Assembly: GCA_002306975.1 (NCBI GenBank)
Contig: DBTI01000055.1
Coordinates: 1-12,767 of the forward strand
Direction: 5' to 3'
Length of the DNA: 12,767 bases
Source: Ruminococcaceae bacterium UBA1320
GTDB lineage: Bacteria > Bacillota > Clostridia > Oscillospirales > Ethanoligenentaceae
Under the pieces are notes generated by a model, which did no database searches, was not told where the DNA came from, and worked only from the letters and a program-made list of their open reading frames with translations. Both the position numbers and the translations under genes were made by a program. Below are positions 6,724-12,767 of this stretch, in pieces. Within the stretch, counting starts at the first letter, position 1. Every line of letters starts with the position of its first letter.

Positions 6724-8628
6724 ATGGCAATAGCCAAAATGAAGCTGGTCAACATTGTGGGCAGGCTAAAGAATTTTGACACCGTGGTTCGAAGCTGCTG
6801 TTTAAACGGCGACTTTCACCCGGAACAGTCATCCATTGCCCTTGACGACGTTGAGGAGTTTATACCCATTGAGGATTTCAATCCCTATACGCGAACATTG
6901 CAAAGAGCGGTCGACATCGGGGTCCACTCCGATATAATGCTGCATTTCAGCAGCTTTGACAAGCTTAACATGTCCGACGTGGAACTTGAGGATTATATTG
7001 AAAAAACCGAAACGGAAATAAACGTGCTCGGCGGAAAGGTCAGAGATCTGACCCATGATATTGCACGGCTTGAGCAGGGATTAACACAACTTTCACACAT
7101 CAGAAGTTTAAAAATCAGCCTTGACGATGTTTTTTCCTGCAAGTTCTTCCATTTCAGGTTCGGAAGGCTGCCTAAAGACAGTTACCCGAAGCTTGAAATA
7201 TGCGACGACAGTGAATCGGTTTTCTTTTTCCCTCTTGAAGAAGACAAGGAATACTACTGGGGCTTCTATGTTGTGCTTACGGATGTATGCGATAAGATAG
7301 ACGAGCTGTTTACATCGCTATACTTTGAACGTATCAACATTCTTGAAGAAGCTCACGGCACTCCCGATGAAGCTATGACTGCCATTCGCAGAACGCTGGC
7401 AGAAAAAAATGCTGTTCTGGTGGATGCCAAAGCCGAAGTCAGTAAATACTGGCGGGAGCATCAGGAAAAATTCCTTACCGCTTACTCAAAAATCAAGTAT
7501 CTTTCCGATTCCTTTGATTTGCGTAAATACGCGTCAAAGTGCGGAGATAACTTCTATGTCTTCGGCTGGGTGCCCGAAAGCGGCGCGGAAAGTTTCGCAA
7601 AGCGTTTTCAAAAGCTGCCCGACGTAGACTGTGTCTTAGAATCCTCTAAAGAGGCGGAGAACGTAACGCCCCCCACGCATCTTATCAACAACAAGATTTC
7701 TAAGCCGTTTGAAATGTTCACAGGCATGTACGGGCTTCCGTCATACGACGAGATCGACCCCACGTCTTTCATGGCGATCGCCTATACGCTTTTCTTCGGC
7801 ATCATGTTCGGCGATCTCGGGCAGGGCTTATGCATCTTCCTTATCGGTCTTTTCTGCAAATACAGAAAGATGCTCGGCGCCATGTCAGGCATTCTGGTGC
7901 GAATCGGCATCTCTTCCGCAATATTCGGCTTCTTGTATAACTCGGTGTTCGGCTATGAAGGCAAGTTGCCGATTACGATTCTTCCGGTACACGAGAACAA
8001 AAATGTCGGAATACTGCTTATCGCCGCAGTTGCGCTCGGCGTTATTATCATTATCATCTGCATGCTGCTTAACATAACAAACGCCATAAGGCAGAAAAAA
8101 TTCGACAAGCTTTGGTTTGACGCGAACGGTGTCGCCGGTCTTGCGTTTTACGTTTCGATTCTCGTTGCCGGCGGCCTTTTGGTCGGGCTTCAGAAGAATA
8201 TTTTATCGCCTCTGTTTATCGCGTTTCTTATTGTACTTCCCCTTTTGCTCATCTTTTTCAAGGAACCGCTCATGCGGCTTATTGAACGCAAAAAAGAGAT
8301 CATTCCCGGTTCTAAGCCCGAATTTTTCATGACCGCGTTCTTTGAAGTGTTTGAAGTGCTGCTTTCCTATATGTCAAACACCATATCCTTCATGAGAGTC
8401 GGGGCATATATACTCAGCCACGCCGGCATGATGACCGCGGTGTTCGCCATCGGCAAGATTTGCGGAAACGGCAACATTGTCGCGGTGATAATCGGCAATA
8501 TCTTTGTTTTGGCGCTTGAAGGCCTTGTTGTAGGTATTCAGGGCATAAGACTTCATTTCTATGAAATGTTCAGCAGGTTCTATGAAGGCGATGGAAAGCC
8601 TTATGAGCCCGCGAAAATCGACTATTAA
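6724..8628 (+). CDS. ntpI: V-type ATP synthase/ATPase subunit I, membrane stator (634 aa)
   Basis: Subunit I (eukaryotic a) provides the half-channels through which ions reach the rotating K ring. The cytoplasmic N-terminal half (1 to about 345) contains long charged helices at about 85-125 and 220-260. The membrane half starts at the SFMAIAYTLFFGIMFGD segment (about 348-364), with GDLGQG at 363-368 where many homologues have GD.GYG. Further membrane helices lie at about 385-408, 428-450, 468-488, 493-512, 535-575 and 583-607. The essential helix reads YMSNTISFMRVGAYILSHAG; Arg558 is the expected counterpart of the Arg that displaces the ion from the ring Glu. The C-terminus EGLVVGIQGIRLHFYEMF (599-616) with EGDGKPYEP (621-629) is characteristic. 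The length matches the family. The ATG at 6724 follows AAGGTGG (6707-6713) at 10 nt, a somewhat wide spacing. Confidence 0.93.
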   Translation: MAIAKMKLVNIVGRLKNFDTVVRSCCLNGDFHPEQSSIALDDVEEFIPIEDFNPYTRTLQRAVDIGVHSDIMLHFSSFDKLNMSDVELEDYIEKTETEINVLGGKVRDLTHDIARLEQGLTQLSHIRSLKISLDDVFSCKFFHFRFGRLPKDSYPKLEICDDSESVFFFPLEEDKEYYWGFYVVLTDVCDKIDELFTSLYFERINILEEAHGTPDEAMTAIRRTLAEKNAVLVDAKAEVSKYWREHQEKFLTAYSKIKYLSDSFDLRKYASKCGDNFYVFGWVPESGAESFAKRFQKLPDVDCVLESSKEAENVTPPTHLINNKISKPFEMFTGMYGLPSYDEIDPTSFMAIAYTLFFGIMFGDLGQGLCIFLIGLFCKYRKMLGAMSGILVRIGISSAIFGFLYNSVFGYEGKLPITILPVHENKNVGILLIAAVALGVIIIIICMLLNITNAIRQKKFDKLWFDANGVAGLAFYVSILVAGGLLVGLQKNILSPLFIAFLIVLPLLLIFFKEPLMRLIERKKEIIPGSKPEFFMTAFFEVFEVLLSYMSNTISFMRVGAYILSHAGMMTAVFAIGKICGNGNIVAVIIGNIFVLALEGLVVGIQGIRLHFYEMFSRFYEGDGKPYEPAKIDY

Positions 8629-8676
8629 CTGCGCATAATTTTTTAACATATCATTTTTATTTGGAGGAATTAATTT
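8629..8676 (+). promoter_or_regulatory. U-rich translation-initiation region of the proteolipid gene
   Basis: The gap before subunit K is U- and A-rich (runs of six T at 8640-8645 and five T at 8654-8658), apparently unstructured, and ends in GGAGG (8663-8667) 9 nt before the ATG. Enterobacterial atpE, which also codes for the many-copy ring subunit, has a similar U-rich enhancer. The function here is inferred from that analogy. Confidence 0.35.
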
Positions 8677-9105
8677 ATGAACTATCTATTAGCTTTAGTA
8701 CTTGTAGCTGCTGTTGTATCCCCGCTGTTTTTTGCTTATCGTCAAAAGGTTGCAGGCAAAGAGTCAAGCCGCATTAAGAGAACCCTTATCCTCAACATTT
8801 CCGCATTCGCTCTTGTTCTTCTTGCCGGCCTTGTTATCCCTATGGGTGGCTTTGTTTCCGCTGCAGGCACAGCAACAGACGGCATAAGCGTTGGTAAAGG
8901 CCTCGCCTGCCTCGCTGCCGCACTTGGCACCGGTATTTCCGGCATCGGCGGCGGTATCGCCGTTGCAAGTGGTTCTTCCGCTGCTATCGGTGCAATCACC
9001 GAGGATCCGAAGGTTTTCGGTAAATCACTTTTGTTCGTCGGTCTTGGCGAAGGCGTTGCGCTTTACGGCTTCGTTATCGGCCTGATGATCTTTACCTCTC
9101 TTTGA
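8677..9105 (+). CDS. ntpK: V-type ATP synthase/ATPase subunit K, membrane proteolipid (142 aa)
   Basis: Subunit K forms the rotating membrane ring. Four membrane helices are visible: about 2-21, 36-62, 74-104 and 113-141. Both short loops, RQKVAGKESSRIKR (22-35) and TEDPKVFGK (108-116), are charged and fit the cytoplasmic side. The second hairpin is the canonical ATP-synthase C fold, with a glycine zipper (GTGISGIGGG, 84-93) and the ion-carrying Glu125 in GLGEGVALYGF. The first hairpin has no carboxylate and no glycine zipper, so there is one ion site per four helices, as in V-ATPase rings. Compared with Enterococcus NtpK, the Na+ ligand Gln in SGIAQG is Gly92 here (SGIGGG), the residue after Glu is Gly rather than Thr, and the PGTQG ligands of helix 2 are absent. 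I infer H+ rather than Na+ coupling. The ATG at 8677 has GGAGG upstream. Confidence 0.92.
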   Translation: MNYLLALVLVAAVVSPLFFAYRQKVAGKESSRIKRTLILNISAFALVLLAGLVIPMGGFVSAAGTATDGISVGKGLACLAAALGTGISGIGGGIAVASGSSAAIGAITEDPKVFGKSLLFVGLGEGVALYGFVIGLMIFTSL

Positions 9106-9145
9106 TCCACCGATAAAAATCTCTTTAGAAATCAGGTGAAGCCAA

Positions 9146-9454
9146 GTGCGCTTTTACCTCATAAGCGACAATCTTGACACGCTCGTCGGCATGAGGCTTG
9201 CCGGTATTGAAGGCACCGTAGTGCATGAATCCGCAGATGTGCGAAATTCTCTTAAATCCGCTATGGATGACACGAATATCGGCGTTGTGTTAATAACCGA
9301 AAAGCTTGTGCAGTTGTGCCCCGATCTCGTATATGAACTAAAACTGAACTGCAAGCGCCCGCTTATCGTAGAAATTCCCGACCGACACGGCTCGGGCAGG
9401 GCAAATGATTCCATTACCCGCTACGTTAAAGAAGCAATTGGAGTGAAGATTTGA
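9146..9454 (+). CDS. V-type ATP synthase/ATPase subunit F (102 aa)
   Basis: Subunit F (NtpG in Enterococcus) binds subunit D in the central stalk and has a CheY-like alpha/beta fold. The N-terminal MRFYLISDNLDTLVGMRLAGI is typical, as are the strand NIGVVLITEKL (44-54) and RPLIVEIPD (71-79), followed by the flexible C-terminal helix SITRYVKEAIGVKI. The length of 102 is normal. The start is GTG at 9146, with AGGTGA (9134-9139) 6 nt upstream; no in-frame ATG precedes the conserved first strand. It lies 40 nt after subunit K. The stop codon overlaps the ribosome site of subunit E, so the two are likely coupled. F sits between K and E here, whereas in Enterococcus it precedes A. Confidence 0.88.
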   Translation: MRFYLISDNLDTLVGMRLAGIEGTVVHESADVRNSLKSAMDDTNIGVVLITEKLVQLCPDLVYELKLNCKRPLIVEIPDRHGSGRANDSITRYVKEAIGVKI

Positions 9455-9464
9455 GGTGTGCCCT

Positions 9465-10064
9465 ATGTCTGTGCCGGAAAAAAAGCTAGATAAATTCAGT
9501 TCGGCCGTTTTGAAAGATGCCGAGGAACAGCGCTCAAAGATCCTCGAAGAAATCGAAGAATTCCGTAAAAGCGAAATGGAAAAGGCCGAAGAAGAAATAC
9601 TTCACGAAGCATATATCATGATTCAAAATGAGATTGCTTCAATCAAAAACATGCACAGCCGCAAAATTTCATTATCGGAGCTTGAAGGCCGCAGAAATCT
9701 GCTCATGCTCCGTGAGGAACTGACCGGTAAGGTGTTTAAAGAGGCCGCCTCGCACATTGCCGATTTCACAAAAACCGAAGGCTACGCGAAGTATATGTGC
9801 GATCTGGTCAAAAAATGCTGTGATGTCGTTCCCGTAGGCAGTGTCGAAATTCGAGTTAAGAAAGACGACCTTGCTCTTAGCGATTCACTCGTCGCGGCAA
9901 GCGGCCGGGACGCTAAGGTTGCAGAGGATGTTACCATAAAACTCGGCGGCGTCATTGTAAGCAACCCGTCAAAGGGAATTGTAGTCGATGAAACGCTCGA
10001 TTCGAAGATCAGCGGCCAGAAGGACTGGTTCGCGTCAGAATCCGGCCTTTCTATCGGGATGTAA
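9465..10064 (+). CDS. ntpE: V-type ATP synthase/ATPase subunit E, peripheral stalk (199 aa)
   Basis: Subunit E joins the catalytic head to subunit I through the peripheral stalk, pairing with subunit H. The first 95 residues or so are a continuous charged helix, with DAEEQRSKILEEIEEFRKSE and EMEKAEEEILHEAY suited to a right-handed coiled coil. The C-terminal globular part ends in LGGVIVSNPSKGIVVDETLD (160-179), the family's conserved GG.i....g...vd.Tl signature, and a final helix. The length is typical (190-210). I choose the ATG at 9465, because GAGGTG (9453-9458) lies 6 nt upstream; the in-frame GTG at 9456 is part of that ribosome site. The gap to subunit A is 138 nt, the widest in the operon, and it is structured. 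Confidence 0.88.
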   Translation: MSVPEKKLDKFSSAVLKDAEEQRSKILEEIEEFRKSEMEKAEEEILHEAYIMIQNEIASIKNMHSRKISLSELEGRRNLLMLREELTGKVFKEAASHIADFTKTEGYAKYMCDLVKKCCDVVPVGSVEIRVKKDDLALSDSLVAASGRDAKVAEDVTIKLGGVIVSNPSKGIVVDETLDSKISGQKDWFASESGLSIGM

Positions 10065-10080
10065 GCGCGGTTTTTAACCT

Positions 10081-10178
10081 TGCGGCAGGTGACATAAGTG
10101 TATTTCTTATGTGGACAGCCGCAGTAATCGCTTTTAAAATTACCTGGCGACTACTTTTCAAACAGTTGATAAAGTGCC
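10081..10178 (+). promoter_or_regulatory. Three consecutive hairpins between subunits E and A
   Basis: Hairpin 1: TGCGGC 10081-10086 with GCCGCA 10118-10123, a purine-rich internal loop (AGGTG/GGACA), then ACATAAG 10092-10098 with CTTATGT 10106-10112. Hairpin 2: GTAAT 10124-10128 with ATTAC 10139-10143. Hairpin 3: GGC 10146-10148 with GCC 10176-10178, and ACTTT 10153-10157 with AAAGT 10171-10175. None is followed by a proper U-tract, so they are not terminators. They end 14 nt before the subunit A ribosome site AGGTGA (10193-10198). An RNA processing or stability element, or a translation control site, is possible. I see no coding potential here. Confidence 0.45.
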
Positions 10179-10202
10179 GTCAAGTTCAAAGCAGGTGAAT
10201 AA

Positions 10203-11981
10203 ATGAGTTCCAACGATCTGATTTTTGGCATCAACGGCCCTGTTGTTACAATTAAAGAAACCAAATCATTTTCTATGAATGAGATGGTTCATGTCGGTGA
10301 CGCCCATCTTATCGGTGAAGTCATCGGTATAACCGACAGATTTACCACCATACAGGTTTATGAGAACACCACCGGTCTTAGACCCGGCGAACCTGTTTTC
10401 ACAACCGGACACCCCATGTCGGTAACTCTCGGCCCCGGCATTCTTTCCAACATTTATGACGGAATTGAAAGGCCGCTGAAGCTTATAGAGAAAAAATCCG
10501 GCGCCTTTATCGAAAAAGGCATCAACATAGCCGCTCTTGACGACGAAAAAGAGTGGGATGTTACCATTCTCGCAAAGGTCGGCGACAAGATCGTGACAGG
10601 CGACGTATACGCTACCTGCCCTGAAACCTCGCTGATCCTGCATAAATGCATGGTGCCTCCCGGAATTTCCGGCGAGGTTGTAACCGCCGCTCCGAGCGGT
10701 AAATACAGAGTAAACGACACGGTTGTAGAACTGCGCGACGAGCTTGGCAAAACCCACAAGCTCTCACTTTGCCATGTATGGCCTATCCGCCAGCCGCGTC
10801 CGTTTGAAAAGCGTATTCCGATTGACCGTCCGCTCTTAACCGGGCAGAGAGTCATCGACACCCTGTTCCCGATAGCCAAGGGCGGCACTGCCGCAATCCC
10901 AGGCGGTTTCGGAACAGGCAAGACCATGACGCAGCATCAGCTCGCGAAATGGTGCGACGCAGACATCATCGTTTATATCGGCTGCGGTGAGCGCGGTAAT
11001 GAGATGACAGACGTTCTTATGGAGTTCCCGGAACTTAAAGACCCGCGCACCGGCGAGCCTTTAATGAAGAGGACGGTATTGATAGCCAATACTTCAGATA
11101 TGCCAGTGGCGGCGCGCGAAGCGTCCATCTACACGGGCATAACGATTGCAGAATATTTCCGTGATATGGGCTATGATGTGGCGGTCATTGCCGATTCGAC
11201 TTCACGCTGGGCGGAAGCGCTGCGCGAGATGTCGGGACGTCTGGAAGAGATGCCCGGCGAAGAGGGCTACCCCGCGTATCTCAGCTCACGTCTTGCACAG
11301 TTTTATGAGCGTGCCGGCTGCGTCGAATGCCTGGGCAGCGACGGCAGACGCGGCTCTCTTACCGCGATCGGCGCGGTCTCGCCTCCGGGCGGTGACACCT
11401 CCGAGCCGGTTTCGCAGGCTACGATGCGTATTGTAAAGGTGTTCTGGGGTCTGGACGCCGGTCTTGCCTATGCGCGCCATTTTCCGGCTATAAACTGGCT
11501 GAACAGTTATTCGCTGTACCTTACAAATCTCAAGGGATGGTATGATAAGACGCTCGGAAAAGAATTTTTGCAGCACCGAGAGCGGGCTATGGCTGTCTTG
11601 CAGGAGGAGTCGGAGCTTCAGGAAATAGTCAAACTTGTCGGACAGGATTCGCTCTCCGCACCCGACCGACTCACGCTGGAAACGGCGCGTATGATACGTG
11701 AAGACTTCCTGCAGCAAAATGCATTCATAGACGTGGACAACTATTCGACATATAACAGACAGAGGTTCCTTCTCGGAATTATTTTAAAATACGATGAGCT
11801 CTGCCGCGAGGCTCTTGAAATCGGGGCGGATACGGGTGCATTGTTCAGCATTGAAGCGCGCAGCAGGATAGGCCGCGCGAAGTCCATTGCGGAAAATGAA
11901 TATGAAGCCGCCTATAAACTGATATTATCAGATATGACAGCACAGATAGAATCCGCGAAGACGGGAGGCGACGAGCTGTGA
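10203..11981 (+). CDS. ntpA: V-type ATP synthase/ATPase catalytic subunit A (592 aa)
   Basis: Three copies of A alternate with B in the head and carry the catalytic nucleotide sites (ATP + H2O = ADP + phosphate, coupled to ion transport). Visible features are the N-terminal beta-barrel, the non-homologous insert typical of A subunits (about 110-200), RPLLTGQRVIDTLFPIAKGG (209-228), P-loop GGFGTGKT (234-241), CGERGNEMTD (261-270) with the catalytic Glu263, the Walker B strand VAVIADSTSRWAEALRE (327-342), SPPGGD (393-398) and a helical C-terminus. The length matches the family (585-600). The P-loop reads GGFG where archaeal and Enterococcus proteins have GPFG. The ATG at 10203 follows AGGTGA (10193-10198) at only 4 nt. 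Its stop overlaps the GTG of subunit B (GTGA), so B is probably translated by ribosomes finishing A. Confidence 0.97.
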   Translation: MSSNDLIFGINGPVVTIKETKSFSMNEMVHVGDAHLIGEVIGITDRFTTIQVYENTTGLRPGEPVFTTGHPMSVTLGPGILSNIYDGIERPLKLIEKKSGAFIEKGINIAALDDEKEWDVTILAKVGDKIVTGDVYATCPETSLILHKCMVPPGISGEVVTAAPSGKYRVNDTVVELRDELGKTHKLSLCHVWPIRQPRPFEKRIPIDRPLLTGQRVIDTLFPIAKGGTAAIPGGFGTGKTMTQHQLAKWCDADIIVYIGCGERGNEMTDVLMEFPELKDPRTGEPLMKRTVLIANTSDMPVAAREASIYTGITIAEYFRDMGYDVAVIADSTSRWAEALREMSGRLEEMPGEEGYPAYLSSRLAQFYERAGCVECLGSDGRRGSLTAIGAVSPPGGDTSEPVSQATMRIVKVFWGLDAGLAYARHFPAINWLNSYSLYLTNLKGWYDKTLGKEFLQHRERAMAVLQEESELQEIVKLVGQDSLSAPDRLTLETARMIREDFLQQNAFIDVDNYSTYNRQRFLLGIILKYDELCREALEIGADTGALFSIEARSRIGRAKSIAENEYEAAYKLILSDMTAQIESAKTGGDEL

Positions 11982-12767
11982 TAAAGGAATATAAAACGAT
12001 ACAGGAAGTATCCGGACCGCTTATGGTGGTTCGAAACGTGCAGGGCGTAACTTATGACGAGCTTGCTGAGATAGAACTGCCGGACGGCTCGACAAGACGC
12101 TGCAAGGTACTGGAAGTCGACGAAGACCGCGCAGTGGTTCAGCTTTTTGAAAGCTCAGCCGGAATCAATCTTGCAAACAGCAAGGTGCGTTTTCTGGGCC
12201 ACGGCATACAGCTCGCGGTGTCCGAGGATATGCTAGGCCGCGTCTTTGACGGTGTTGGGCGCCCGATAGACGGAGGCCCGGAGATACTTGCCGACGCTTA
12301 TATGGATATCAACGGCCTGCCGATGAATCCCGCGGCGAGAGATTACCCGTCGGAGTTTATCCAGACCGGCATCTCGTCGATCGACGGACTGAACACGCTT
12401 GTCCGCGGCCAGAAGCTGCCGATATTTTCTGGCTCCGGTCTTCCGCATGCGGCACTTGCGGCCCAGATAGCGCGTCAGGCGAAGGTGCTCAGTGCGGACA
12501 GCAGCTTTGCGGTCGTGTTCGCGGCTATCGGAATAACCTTTGAGGAATCGGAGTATTTCGTGCAGGAGTTTAAGCGCACAGGCGCCATCGACAGAACGGT
12601 ACTGTTTACCAATCTTGCGGACGATCCCGCGGTCGAGCGTATATCGACGCCGCGCATGGCGCTTACCGCAGCCGAATATCTGGCATTTGAAAAGGATATG
12701 CAGGTGCTTGTCATCCTGACAGATATAACGAACTATGCAGAGGCTCTGCGCGAGGTTTCCGCCGCGC
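11978..12767 (+). CDS. ntpB: V-type ATP synthase/ATPase subunit B, 5' part (263 of about 460 aa)
   Basis: B is the non-catalytic nucleotide-site partner of A in the hexameric head. The frame starts at GTG 11978, overlapping the A stop by 4 nt, with GGGAGG (11963-11968) 9 nt upstream. It stays open to the window edge, so the C-terminal 40 percent or so is missing. Conserved parts are the N-terminal YKTIQEVSGPLMVV (5-18), LGRVFDGVGRPIDGGPEI (86-103), INGLPMNPAARDYPSEFIQTGIS (from 111), GLNTLVRGQKLPIF (137-150), the degenerate P-loop SGSGLPHAALAAQIARQA (151-168) and AAIGITFEESEYF (182-194), followed by LTDITNYAEALREVSAA at the edge. The P-loop lacks the GKT lysine, as usual for B. Subunit D, the rotor shaft, is expected downstream. 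Confidence 0.95.
   Translation, partial: MIKEYKTIQEVSGPLMVVRNVQGVTYDELAEIELPDGSTRRCKVLEVDEDRAVVQLFESSAGINLANSKVRFLGHGIQLAVSEDMLGRVFDGVGRPIDGGPEILADAYMDINGLPMNPAARDYPSEFIQTGISSIDGLNTLVRGQKLPIFSGSGLPHAALAAQIARQAKVLSADSSFAVVFAAIGITFEESEYFVQEFKRTGAIDRTVLFTNLADDPAVERISTPRMALTAAEYLAFEKDMQVLVILTDITNYAEALREVSAA

Noticed and set aside
8677..8740. First helix of subunit K as a signal peptide
   Set aside because: It lacks the basic N-terminus and cleavage site, and the following loop is basic, which fits a cytoplasmic loop between two membrane helices.
9456..9464. GTG start for subunit E at 9456
   Set aside because: This GTG is part of the GAGGTG ribosome site that serves the ATG at 9465.
1..12767. 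CRISPR arrays, transposons, phage genes, tRNA or rRNA genes
   Set aside because: No regularly spaced repeats, transposase or integrase motifs, or cloverleaf structures were seen on either strand.

Overview
The window looks like chromosomal DNA of a low-to-moderate GC Firmicute, most likely an anaerobic Clostridia of the Oscillospiraceae/Ruminococcaceae type. This rests on strong AGGAGG-like ribosome sites, mixed ATG/GTG/TTG starts, the paired UPF0237 (ACT) and UPF0210 (PFL-like) genes, and a bacterial V/A-type ATPase operon. I assign no species. No phage, transposon, CRISPR, tRNA or rRNA was seen.

Left part (1-2842). The 3' end of a uracil permease gene (+) ends at an intrinsic terminator. 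It faces two leftward genes: a membrane-bound processive family-2 glycosyltransferase, with its own promoter and terminator, and a PHP-family phosphoesterase of the histidinol-phosphatase type with a TTG start.

Middle (2857-5053). An AT-rich 447-bp divergent intergenic region precedes a small ACT-domain protein and a PFL-like UPF0210 protein. These two form a widely conserved gene pair whose biochemical role is, as far as I know, not established.

Right part (5054-12767). A likely promoter at 5068-5095 is followed by a leader of about 200 nt rich in hairpins, then the ATPase genes in the order H(G)-C-I-K-F-E-A-B. B runs off the window and D is expected next. H and E form the peripheral stalk, C and F belong to the central stalk and its socket, I and K form the membrane motor, and A and B form the catalytic head. 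Spacing is tight (overlap to about 50 nt) except at E-A, where a 138-nt gap carries three consecutive hairpins. The proteolipid K keeps the ion-carrying Glu but lacks the Gln/Thr ligands of the Na+ pump of Enterococcus, so I predict proton coupling.

The points most worth following up are the structured leader of the ATPase operon, the E-A structured junction, the uncharacterised ACT/PFL-like pair, and the residue changes in K and in the A-subunit P-loop. There is no clear sign of an entirely new multi-gene system.
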